From: Eubacterium_G segne
GTDB lineage: Bacteria; Bacillota; Clostridia; Lachnospirales; Lachnospiraceae
NCBI RefSeq assembly: GCF_014287775.1
Contig: NZ_JACOOZ010000002.1
Location: forward strand, 372,001 to 436,000
Direction of reading: 5' to 3'
Length of the DNA: 64,000 nucleotides
Shown here one piece after another: positions 53,245-61,780 of this stretch. Position numbers and translations under genes: made by a program. The notes under the pieces are model-generated. The model was not told the DNA's origin. It ran no database searches and worked only from the letters and a program-made list of their open reading frames with translations. Numbering within the stretch: the first letter of the stretch is position 1; the number at the start of each line of letters is the position of its first letter.

Positions 53245-55320
53245 TTATATTTCTATATCCTTCATGCTGCTTAAGCCTATTGCCAGAGTTGATGAATTAT
53301 GCAGCAATGCTGACGTTGCCGGTTGTATCAGACCGCAGGCCCCAAGAATTATCAGTGCAGTATTTATACCAACAATTGAACGATAATTCCTATGTATCTT
53401 CTTCATAAGACCTTTGCTTATTTTTATAAGAGTAACTATCTGGCTTAAATCTTCACCATCTATAGTTATATCAGCTATATCTCTTGCTAACTGTGCGCCG
53501 TTGCTTATGGCAATACCCACATCTGCTTTTGATAAAGCCGGTGAATCATTTATGCCATCCCCAATCATTATGACACATCTGCCCTTTTCGGTTTCACTTT
53601 CAATAAACTTTGCCTTATCCTCCGGCAAAACTTCTGAATAATACTCATCAACACCTACCTGCGCAGCTATTGCTTTCGCAGTTCTGTCACTGTCTCCGGT
53701 CATCATAACCACCTTGCTGATACCATTTTTCTTTAATTCCCTTATGGTCTCAACAGACTCCTCCCTTAACGGGTCTTCAATAAGAATAACTGCAGATAGT
53801 TTGTTTTCAATGGCAAGATATAAATGAGAATACTCCGGTGGAAGATTTTTGAACAATTCTTCCTTTCCATCAGGAATAACACACTTTTCATCTTCCATTA
53901 CAAAATGATAACTGCCAATAATTGCACGCTTTCCATTAATTGTAGTAGCTATTCCGTGAGCTACAATATATTCCACCTTACTGTGAAATTCATCATGCGT
54001 AAGATTTCTGCTTTTTGCCGCATTAACAACAGCATTGGCCATGGAATGTGGAAAATGTTCCTCTAAGCATGCTGCGATTCTTAACAAATCATCCTTTGAC
54101 CTGTCTTCAAATGCCACTACATCCACAACTGTAGGTTCCGCCTTTGTTAAAGTGCCTGTTTTGTCAAACACAATAGTATCCGCCACAGACATCTTTTCCA
54201 TAAACTTTCCACCTTTAACGGTTATTTTATAGTCATTTGACTGTCTTATCGCTGCTAAAACAGATATTGGCATGGCAAGCTTAAGAGCACATGAATAATC
54301 GACCATAAGAATGGAAATGGCTTTTGTTGCATTTCTTGTAAGAAGATAAGTCAAAATCGTTCCTCCCAAAGAATATGGAACTAACTTATCTGCCAAATGC
54401 TCTGCCTTTCCTTCCATTGATGACTTAAGCTTCTCTGACTCCTCTATCATATATACAATTTTGTCAAATTTACCTGAGCCACTGGTTTCCTTTACAATAA
54501 CACCTATTTCTCCTTCTTCAACCACCGTTCCTGCATAAACATAATTTCCTTTTATTTTACGAACCGGAACAGCTTCACCGGTCATAGATGCCTGATTAAT
54601 CATGGCTTCGCCATCTGCCACTTCGCCATCAAATGGAACTACTTCGCCCATTCTTGCAACAACTATGTCTCCTTTTTTAATATCTTTAGCCGGCACCATA
54701 ATCTCTGTACCGTCCTTTTTCAGCCATACTTTGTTGATATTAAGTGACATACTACGTGCTAAATCACCTACAGACTTCTTATGTGTCCACTCTTCTAAGA
54801 GTTCGCCTACTCCTAACAGAAACATAATTGAACCTGCAGTATTAATATCGCCCCTAATCATGGAAACGCTAATGGCCGTGGCATCTAAAACCGGAACCTC
54901 CAATTTTCCCTTTGCCAATGTCTTAATTCCTATAAGAACATACTTAAAAGCACTATAAGAAGTTAAAGCGATTTTAACCGGCATAGGCAAAACCACACGG
55001 CATGCATAACGCATAAAAATTTTATTAATAAGTTTTTCCTTATAATACTCGTTAAGCTGGCGACCTGAATTTTCTAAATACTGTTCCGGTACATCTACCT
55101 TTTCATAAGAAAACCTCTTAAGCATATCCAAAACAGCCTGTCTATCACCTGAATAACAAATGACCGCATCATTTGTTCTATTAAAAACCTGTGAAGAGAT
55201 TATATTTTCCCTTCCCATAAGATAATACTGTAAAATATCTGCCTGTCTGAACGTCATATTCTTATAGACAAAATGTACCCGGAGTCTCCCCCTTATCTCA
55301 TGTTTAATAACAAATTTCAT
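53245..55320 (-). CDS. Heavy-metal P1B-type ATPase with unusual Ser-Cys motif
   Basis: 691 residues. It shows MTGEAVPV, the phosphorylation site DKTGTLT, MTGDSDRTA and GDGINDSPAL. The N-terminal 80 residues are a degenerate metal-binding-like domain (IRGRLRVHF). In the metal-binding membrane helix the usual CPC/SPC is replaced by YSCALKLAMP, and the HP-locus reads EEHFPHSMANAVV, so metal choice is not predictable; Mn, Fe, Zn and Co are all possible. It overlaps the DUF6110 gene upstream (TAATG). The operon lies behind a DtxR/IdeR-like box. Confidence 0.88.
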   Translation of the reverse strand: MKFVIKHEIRGRLRVHFVYKNMTFRQADILQYYLMGRENIISSQVFNRTNDAVICYSGDRQAVLDMLKRFSYEKVDVPEQYLENSGRQLNEYYKEKLINKIFMRYACRVVLPMPVKIALTSYSAFKYVLIGIKTLAKGKLEVPVLDATAISVSMIRGDINTAGSIMFLLGVGELLEEWTHKKSVGDLARSMSLNINKVWLKKDGTEIMVPAKDIKKGDIVVARMGEVVPFDGEVADGEAMINQASMTGEAVPVRKIKGNYVYAGTVVEEGEIGVIVKETSGSGKFDKIVYMIEESEKLKSSMEGKAEHLADKLVPYSLGGTILTYLLTRNATKAISILMVDYSCALKLAMPISVLAAIRQSNDYKITVKGGKFMEKMSVADTIVFDKTGTLTKAEPTVVDVVAFEDRSKDDLLRIAACLEEHFPHSMANAVVNAAKSRNLTHDEFHSKVEYIVAHGIATTINGKRAIIGSYHFVMEDEKCVIPDGKEELFKNLPPEYSHLYLAIENKLSAVILIEDPLREESVETIRELKKNGISKVVMMTGDSDRTAKAIAAQVGVDEYYSEVLPEDKAKFIESETEKGRCVIMIGDGINDSPALSKADVGIAISNGAQLARDIADITIDGEDLSQIVTLIKISKGLMKKIHRNYRSIVGINTALIILGACGLIQPATSALLHNSSTLAIGLSSMKDIEI

Positions 55321-55598
55321 TATTCTTCGCCACTTTCGTCTTCAACGCTTTCATCTTCAAAGCATTCTTCTGCTTCTGCTTTTCTGTCCTCGTTAATCTG
55401 CTGTGCTTCTGCATAAATGTCGCCGGCATTTTCCTGAACAGTTGTAACTGTGTCCATTACACAATCCTTAGCTCTAAGAACTGCTGCGGTGCAATTGGCA
55501 TACACTTTCTTTGCATCTCTGCTTGAGAGAACCTTAATACCTGCTGTTCCAAATAATGTTCCTGCTGCAAATACAGCTACCTTCTTTAAAATATCCAT
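55320..55598 (-). CDS. DUF6110-type small protein, partner of the metal ATPase
   Basis: 92 residues. A hydrophobic N-terminus (KKVAVFAAGTLFGTAGIKVL, 5-24), then KDVxxNCTAA-like DAKKVYANCTAAVLRAKDCV with two cysteines, a helical stretch, and an acidic tail (EECFEDESVEDESGEE). This matches small proteins annotated as DUF6110 that sit before such ATPases in Clostridia. It may be a membrane-bound metal chaperone or regulator; that is inference. Confidence 0.75.
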   Translation of the reverse strand: MDILKKVAVFAAGTLFGTAGIKVLSSRDAKKVYANCTAAVLRAKDCVMDTVTTVQENAGDIYAEAQQINEDRKAEAEECFEDESVEDESGEE

Positions 55599-55703
55599 TA
55601 TAAAACCCTCCTATAATATGTATTGCCCCCTCCCTTCGGTCAGCGGCATTTCGTCGGAAACATCCTTAGCCATGAAGTTGATTCATTATGTTTCCTTCTG
55701 CTT

Positions 55704-55722
55704 TTAGGTTTGTTACGCCTAA
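55704..55722. promoter_or_regulatory. DtxR/IdeR-like operator of the metal ATPase operon
   Basis: The 19-mer TTAGGTTTGTTACGCCTAA is a near match to the 19-bp DtxR/IdeR palindrome (TTAGGTTAGSCTAACCTAA): both outer arms are exact and most inner positions agree. It begins four bases past the -10 box, where a bound repressor would block transcription. Confidence 0.6.
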
Positions 55723-55726
55723 CCAA

Positions 55727-55755
55727 ATAATACTTCTTTTGTGAGGATTTTTCAA
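55727..55755 (-). promoter_or_regulatory. Promoter of the DUF6110-metal ATPase operon
   Basis: TTGAAA (55750-55755) and TATTAT (55727-55732), 17-bp spacer, minus strand. The 5' untranslated RNA of about 125 nt has a GGAAACAT/ATGTTTCC stem. Confidence 0.65.
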
Positions 55756-55834
55756 GTATTTTAAATAAGACCATCCCTTCAATGTTTAATTCAACATTAA
55801 CAGAACAGCCTTATATTACTTACAGTGTACTCCA

Positions 55835-57337
55835 TTAATCTTTAAAGGAAGAAATACACAATTTATCTTTAATTAATTCTGTCTTTTCAGCACTCATATA
55901 TGGAATTTTATGTCCTGCATTAGAAATTGCTGCCAGTATTCTTATAAAGCCTTTGGTTATCCCCAGTTTATTTTCCAGAATATTCCGATTAAAAGTAACA
56001 ATTTGTATTTTTTCAAATTTTATTATAGTTGTAGTTGTGCCAAAAATTCCTGATTTTACTTTTATCTGGCTATTGCCAATATAACTTCCCTCTGTTTTGT
56101 ATGACAATATGTTACATACAATAATCCACAACATAATCACTGCCAATACCCCTATTTCTACTATCAACGGAATACCTAAAACAATATTACATCCACAAAA
56201 TGTCACTATGCAGATTATATATTTTACAATAATTTTTAGCATCTTTATAACCCACACTGACTTTGGTTGTCTTTCTGTTTCACAGGAAAAGCTTTCGGAA
56301 AATTCCGGCAAAAGCCTTTTTATGATTTTTTCTGTGTTTTCCCAGGTGTCATAAAAAGTAAAGTATGTCTGCTCCTGCTTTTCATCTCCCATACCTACAT
56401 TTACAATTTCCACTGCATATTTCTTAAACAATCTGGCAATAAAAGTCTGATGTACAATAATGGCATTTATTCTGTTGACAGGAATGGCAAAATTAACCTT
56501 TTTAAACAATCCGTATTTTATATATATCTTGTTATTCTTTCTTTTAAGCTTAAAGTCATACAGCTTAAGGAAATTTTTAACAAAACCTGCACCGGTACCT
56601 AACGCCAGAGAAAACGCCACTGTAATTGCTACAATAAGTACTCTGAAACCATCTCCATCAAAACCTGCTGTAACAAATTTCGGGATAATACTAACTATAC
56701 TCCCAATACTTGCTATAAAAATAATTATTCCTAAAATACTTATTGAATATAGTCCATTCATAATAATGTTTCTTTTATTAGCAACCACATCATAATCTTC
56801 ATTATTTAAAATTTCCTGCTCTACCACATCATCCCCATCACCCTTTATCCGGTTTATATGTTTGATAATGTAATTTCTTAATTCCTCAGCCTCTTTTTTC
56901 TTTAGAATTATTTTAACATCCGTGGTGTTAGCCGTGGATAAGCTATCTGTATCAAATTTAACCTTGCAGGTTCCTATTAACATTTCAAACAGATTTTGTT
57001 CCATATTAACATTGGATATATTTTTAAACCCAATAGTATTCTTTAGTGAAATAATTGTATTTCTCTCCACTGACAATGTATCATTATCAATTACAATCCA
57101 TGTTTTATACCATACCCTGAAACGCCATGCCACAAATATTGCTATAATCACAATAAAAATCAGCAAAATAAAGACAACATAAACGGTTTCTACTGAAAAT
57201 CCTCCACGGGATATATCCACTATCATATCAATAATATCATCGGGACTTCCCATAATAATAACCACCAGTGCTATTAATGCTGCCCCAAATTGTTCCACAA
57301 CACTGGTCCAATGATTTCTAAATCTCTTATTTTCCAT
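55835..57337 (-). CDS. YdbT-like membrane protein with PH (DUF304) domains
   Basis: 500 residues. Three pairs of membrane segments alternate with bacterial PH domains. Each PH domain begins near IVIDNDTLSVERNTI, KIYIKYGLFKKVNFAIPVNR or SQIKVKSGIFGTTTTIIKFE, and RINAIIVHQTFIARLF is typical. Pairs of YdbS/YdbT proteins in Bacillus guard against some membrane-active peptides; a like role is inferred. It follows the smaller partner by eight bases. Confidence 0.8.
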   Translation of the reverse strand: MENKRFRNHWTSVVEQFGAALIALVVIIMGSPDDIIDMIVDISRGGFSVETVYVVFILLIFIVIIAIFVAWRFRVWYKTWIVIDNDTLSVERNTIISLKNTIGFKNISNVNMEQNLFEMLIGTCKVKFDTDSLSTANTTDVKIILKKKEAEELRNYIIKHINRIKGDGDDVVEQEILNNEDYDVVANKRNIIMNGLYSISILGIIIFIASIGSIVSIIPKFVTAGFDGDGFRVLIVAITVAFSLALGTGAGFVKNFLKLYDFKLKRKNNKIYIKYGLFKKVNFAIPVNRINAIIVHQTFIARLFKKYAVEIVNVGMGDEKQEQTYFTFYDTWENTEKIIKRLLPEFSESFSCETERQPKSVWVIKMLKIIVKYIICIVTFCGCNIVLGIPLIVEIGVLAVIMLWIIVCNILSYKTEGSYIGNSQIKVKSGIFGTTTTIIKFEKIQIVTFNRNILENKLGITKGFIRILAAISNAGHKIPYMSAEKTELIKDKLCISSFKD

Positions 57338-57345
57338 AGTCCCAC

Positions 57346-57891
57346 CTACTTATCATCCAATTTTTTTACGTTAATGCCTTGAGTTTCATGGTCTAAAACG
57401 TCACCATTTTTTTGTATATCCGCTTCTCTTTGGCAAACTGCTATTTTGTTTATCCTGCTTTTAAGATTTTCGGCTATATTTTCTGCCTTTTCCTCGTCTA
57501 AAAACCTGATAACCACATCTCCTCCGGCAGTCGTTACCACAATCTTTGCCACTTTACAGATTTTATCGAAAGGTCCTCTTTGAATCTGCAACTTGTGAAG
57601 ACGTTCAATAGGAACAATATTTCTTTCCACAAATATGTATCCCTCAACAATATCTATACACTCATCGTCAATTTTATATCTGTATCTGTGAAATCTGAAA
57701 ACAGGACTTACTATACAATTTATTACCATCAAAATTGTCACTATAACAAGTATAACTGTTCCAATTGTAAGATTATTAGGTATAAAAATAGCAAGTTCCA
57801 CTACAAGTGCAATAATAAGATATACCACCGTAGCAAAACCTGCTGCCATATACATGTTTTTTAAAGCTCTTTTAGATAATTTTTCGTACAT
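57346..57891 (-). CDS. YdbS-like membrane protein with one PH (DUF304) domain
   Basis: 181 residues. Two membrane segments (about 13-60), then one PH domain (YKIDDECIDIVEGYIFVERN, VPIERLHKLQIQRGPFDKIC, IRFLDEEKAENIAENL). The small partner of the YdbT-like protein downstream; together they probably form one membrane complex. Confidence 0.8.
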   Translation of the reverse strand: MYEKLSKRALKNMYMAAGFATVVYLIIALVVELAIFIPNNLTIGTVILVIVTILMVINCIVSPVFRFHRYRYKIDDECIDIVEGYIFVERNIVPIERLHKLQIQRGPFDKICKVAKIVVTTAGGDVVIRFLDEEKAENIAENLKSRINKIAVCQREADIQKNGDVLDHETQGINVKKLDDK

Positions 57892-58012
57892 ATTAGTCCT
57901 CCTGTAAATAAACTTACTGTAAGTTTACCATATAGTTCATGACTAATCTACCAAAATCATCCATTGTCTTTATTCACCTATATTGTTTTTCATCTTTGTT
58001 AGAGATAATATT

Positions 58013-58717
58013 CTATGCCTTCACTTCCCCCAATACTGTAATGTCCTTTTCAATTTCTTCCTCTACTTCGTCTTTTATATTTTCCGGAAGTACCTCTAAA
58101 GTAAAGGCTGCCACTGAAAAAGGAACTGCGAAAAGGCTTGCCATATATCCGAACTCCTTACATGTAAAGTACGATATAGCAACTCCCACATGAAACCATA
58201 TAAGAGAATTGCCATAAAATTTGCCTTTTTCTAACTGCTCCGGATTTTTGTCTAAAAGATATTCAGTAAAACCGATTACACACTGTTTCAAGTTATTAGT
58301 TGAAAAAATTGTTGCACTATTATATTTTCCAACGCCGTGAAAAACACTCCACTGGGTTGACATCATAAAAAATATAGGAAGAAGTCCCACCAGAGGATTG
58401 ATACTTTTTGGCATGAAAACCAATGCAATCATAATTATAATTTCCACGGTAATTGCGTATTTCCTTGTATTAACATTAGTCATTTTTCCTAAGCAAACGC
58501 AAATTGCGATTGCCGTAATGTAAAGCACAAAAGCTAAAATTCTTAAGAAAAAATCAAAATAATTTTTTCCTAAAAGAGTACACACAATATCTATCATATT
58601 CGTAGTCTGGGCTGATCCCATATTTTCAAATCCATTAACTATGGCATATGCCCCAAAAAATCCACCAATTATGCACATAAGGCTATGAATGTACATTTCT
58701 TTACTTCGGAAGTTCAT
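58013..58717 (-). CDS. DUF1275 (YoaK) family membrane protein
   Basis: 234 residues, six membrane segments. GGFFGAYAIVNGFENMGSAQ near the N-terminus and TTNMIDI, with QWSVFHGVGKYNSATIFSTN, fit YoaK/DUF1275. Function unknown; small-molecule transport has been suggested for the family. Monocistronic. Confidence 0.8.
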   Translation of the reverse strand: MNFRSKEMYIHSLMCIIGGFFGAYAIVNGFENMGSAQTTNMIDIVCTLLGKNYFDFFLRILAFVLYITAIAICVCLGKMTNVNTRKYAITVEIIIMIALVFMPKSINPLVGLLPIFFMMSTQWSVFHGVGKYNSATIFSTNNLKQCVIGFTEYLLDKNPEQLEKGKFYGNSLIWFHVGVAISYFTCKEFGYMASLFAVPFSVAAFTLEVLPENIKDEVEEEIEKDITVLGEVKA

Positions 58718-58785
58718 TTTCTAACACCATCCTTTATGTTTTCTTCCGAGATACTATCATAGCACTTTTTTGAAAATTGGCAAAT

Positions 58786-59255
58786 TTATTTCTTATAATT
58801 CTCATAAGAAGGCTTTTTATAATCAGTTTCTTTCCATATTTTGTCGGCAACTCCTGCCCACTCTTTTGCATATTCACTACATTTTCCGCACAAATGCTCT
58901 ACCGTCTCCGGTGATTGCAGGTCTGTTGACTTAGCCCTTGTTTCCTTCACCATTGGCATTAATATGAAAATAATTCCTTCCTCCTGCAATACATCCGCCA
59001 ACAAACTCTCCATCATTTTGGAAATCCATAGTAAAAATTCCAGGTCCATTGCTTTCATAACTTTGCCATACACGCCTTCACCACGTCTTAAATCATTAAC
59101 TCCCTCAAAACCTTCAAGACTTATGGCAAGATAGAAATTACCCACTTCCTGCATTTGTTTACACAATTTTTCGTCTACTAATGTGCCGTTGTTTTTAATA
59201 CATTTGGATTAACTTCCTTAAGCAACCTGTCAATTTTGTGTGTCATTGTTCCCAT
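58786..59255 (-). pseudogene. Wrecked radical-SAM protein gene
   Basis: Pieces of one protein lie in different frames. First, MTHKIDRLLKEVNPNV ends in a stop. Another frame then continues NNGTLVDEKLCKQMQEVGNFYLAISLEGFEGVNDLRRGEGVYG. A third gives DGEFVGGCIAGGRNYFHINANGE, the cysteine-bearing C-terminal motif of radical-SAM/SPASM proteins. The first frame returns with STDLQSPETVEHLCGKCSEYAKEW. The central part and the CxxxCxxC site are missing. At least two frameshifts and deletions make it non-functional. Confidence 0.75.
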
Positions 59256-59405
59256 ATTACTTACCTCCACGTTTCGACATTATCACTTATTAAAAAAAAT
59301 TTAAATGTCCATTTTTTTACATATGTATAACTTGTTGGTAAGTATTATTATTTGAGCATTTTTAGAATATATTCTGAAATCCGTTTATAAATTAGTCGTA
59401 CAAAC

Positions 59406-61598
59406 CTATTTTCTTGTTTTTCCGGTTTTTACCTTACACCAATATGAATAAACTCTCTTTCCTTTTACACAATAATATGTTCTTATTCTCACATAATATT
59501 TTTTCTTTTGTTTTAACTTCTTTATGGTCTTTGAAGTTGTTTTATAGTTTTTGATTAAAACTGTCTTTGCCTTTTTAAACTTCTTAGAGGTAGAATACTG
59601 TATCTGATATCCTTTTACTCCCTTAATCTTCTTCCAGCTTATTTTCAATGATTTCTTAGCTTTTTTAATAGATTTAATGGATGTAGCTTTTGGTCTTGTA
59701 ACCTTTGTTGATGTTCCGGAAGTAGCTGTAGGTTTAGATGCAGGCTTTGTGGTATGAGGTTCTTTTGTAGTTTCTTCTCCACCTGTCACCTTTATATCTA
59801 CAGATTTTACCAGACGTGCATCACTTATGGTAAGTTCACCATTCCTACATTCTGATGCTGCCATATGCATATGAAAACCTAAATTATATTTGCCCAAATC
59901 TAAGCCTGATTTTTCCAAATCTATTATTAACAACTTATCTGTATCATATAAAGATAATACCTTTTCATCTGCTGATACAAAATTATTATCATAATATACA
60001 TTTTTAAACCAGTATGGCTTTGACTTAATCTCATCACTGCCTGACTTACCTCTAAATTCCAACCTGAATGTAGAAATATCACCGGTATATCTTATTACCA
60101 GATATTTATAAGAGCTGTCTGCCAGTCCCTTAAAGTTAACAAATCCCAACCACTGATAATCCTTATCTGTCCATGAATACGACCCAATCATTGCCTGATT
60201 TCCTTTTGGATTTCCATCAAGAACAATATCATCTGCACTTTCATTGTAAGTTACTGTTATATTCTTTTTAGGTGTAGCATCTCTACCACCTGCAAACTGG
60301 GATTTTAAATATTTATCTCTGTCTATTAACCATTGTCTTAAATATTCAATTGCACTATTATAATCCTTCCACTTAGCAGTACCTGCGTAACTAATGCCAT
60401 CAGCGCTGTCTTTGTTGGTTACACTCCATCCTGCACCACCATTTTTCTTTGGAAGATAATTTCTTGCAAAAGAATTTTTATATGTAGATGTTATGCAATT
60501 AATTGAATTGCCGGTATTTCCATAAATCATATTTGAAATAAGTCCTGATACCTGACTGTAACGTTCAGACACCATATTATAAAACTCCGGCATTTCCATA
60601 AGTTTTTTAAACCATGTAAACTGCTGACACCATAATCCCTTACTGCTGTCACCATTTTCAAAATAAGTAGGATAATTCACCGGATTGGCATTTCCGCCGG
60701 ACAAATCCAAATCCCATAATGGTCCTGCATACAACACACCGTCTTTTATGTAAAACCTTGTGGAGCTGTAATTAAAGTCTACATTTTTAAACAATTCATT
60801 TACAATATAAAAATTAGCAAATGATTTTACATCCACAAACTTAGATATTTCCTCAAAATCACCATTTTCCAATGCTGTTTCAAATCTGTTTAACACTGTA
60901 AGGGTCTGCTTATACTGCTGCGTATCTTCCGAAAGCCCTTCCGGGTCACCTACATTAAACCTTATTCCATATCTTATGGTTCTAAGATAAGTCTGTCCCT
61001 CTTCTGTTCTGTCATATTCCTTTTCAAGAAGAACATCATTTGAATCCTCAGTATTAATGTTTACTCTGCTTTCCCCCACTTCCACAGATTCAATTAGCAG
61101 ATAATTTCCGTAATAAACATCATTTATGTATAAATCAACAAACGTGCTTTTACTTGTGTACTTAAGTCCTAAATTTGTGGCAAATTCCATGGCAAGACGA
61201 TTTCTAATTAAAGACTTATCAAAGGCATTTGCCAATAGACTCCATTTCTTTGCCTTGCCCATTCCAAACACATCTTTAGCCTTTGAGAATGAAATATTAA
61301 ATGGCTTTTTATCAGCCACTGCTGTTGAATTTCCTCTTACCTTAATTGTTCCATCAGACTCTATTGTGTCATAAATTGCATTATCTTCATACAAATCTCC
61401 ACCTTCTTTATCTACCACGGTAATCTGCGCCGGAACCTTTTTTTCTTTAGTTATGGTGGTTCCATCGGTAGTGACATAAATCGTACGAATGTCTCCCGGC
61501 TTCCTTTGTTCATTAGCAGATACGCTTTTTCCATTACACAACGCCCCTGAAACGACAATCAAAAATGCTGTCATTGTAATTAGGAATTTTCTAAGCAT
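59406..61598 (-). CDS. Secreted CotH-family protein with C-terminal fibronectin-like domain
   Basis: 730 residues. Signal peptide to about 28. CotH kinase domain (about 55-400) with KVRGNST (86-92), KKPFNISF, the RNRLAMEF region and the metal/catalytic GPLWDLDLSGG (293-302). CotH proteins are protein kinases on spore coats; secreted versions occur in plant-degrading Clostridia. After about 450 a beta-rich region, a Thr/Ser linker (about 625-650) and a Lys-rich fibronectin III-like domain (about 650-730) follow. It probably acts or binds at the cell surface. Next to the GH18 gene on the same strand. Confidence 0.85.
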   Translation of the reverse strand: MLRKFLITMTAFLIVVSGALCNGKSVSANEQRKPGDIRTIYVTTDGTTITKEKKVPAQITVVDKEGGDLYEDNAIYDTIESDGTIKVRGNSTAVADKKPFNISFSKAKDVFGMGKAKKWSLLANAFDKSLIRNRLAMEFATNLGLKYTSKSTFVDLYINDVYYGNYLLIESVEVGESRVNINTEDSNDVLLEKEYDRTEEGQTYLRTIRYGIRFNVGDPEGLSEDTQQYKQTLTVLNRFETALENGDFEEISKFVDVKSFANFYIVNELFKNVDFNYSSTRFYIKDGVLYAGPLWDLDLSGGNANPVNYPTYFENGDSSKGLWCQQFTWFKKLMEMPEFYNMVSERYSQVSGLISNMIYGNTGNSINCITSTYKNSFARNYLPKKNGGAGWSVTNKDSADGISYAGTAKWKDYNSAIEYLRQWLIDRDKYLKSQFAGGRDATPKKNITVTYNESADDIVLDGNPKGNQAMIGSYSWTDKDYQWLGFVNFKGLADSSYKYLVIRYTGDISTFRLEFRGKSGSDEIKSKPYWFKNVYYDNNFVSADEKVLSLYDTDKLLIIDLEKSGLDLGKYNLGFHMHMAASECRNGELTISDARLVKSVDIKVTGGEETTKEPHTTKPASKPTATSGTSTKVTRPKATSIKSIKKAKKSLKISWKKIKGVKGYQIQYSTSKKFKKAKTVLIKNYKTTSKTIKKLKQKKKYYVRIRTYYCVKGKRVYSYWCKVKTGKTRK

Positions 61599-61732
61599 AA
61601 TCCTTTCCTCCGTTCATTTTGTTTTATCCTATATTGCACTTCCTATATTTAATTTAACCCGTTCATCTCATTGATATAATTGTATCAGAGTATTGTATTT
61701 TTTTTAATAAATTAAATACACAAAAATAAAAA

Positions 61733-61761
61733 GAGGCATAATGCCCAAAAGCAAAAGCCTC
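61733..61761 (-). terminator. Terminator of the GH18 gene
   Basis: GAGGC/GCCTC (61733-61737 / 61757-61761), with a short inner TGC/GCA pairing, 20 bp after the GH18 stop and followed on minus by TTTTTATTTTTG. Confidence 0.6.
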
Positions 61762-61780
61762 ATTTTATGCTAATTAACCA

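Noticed and set aside
55656..55695. Metal riboswitch in the ATPase leader
   Set aside because: Only a simple GGAAACAT/ATGTTTCC stem is seen; no M-box, NiCo or yybP-ykoY signature.
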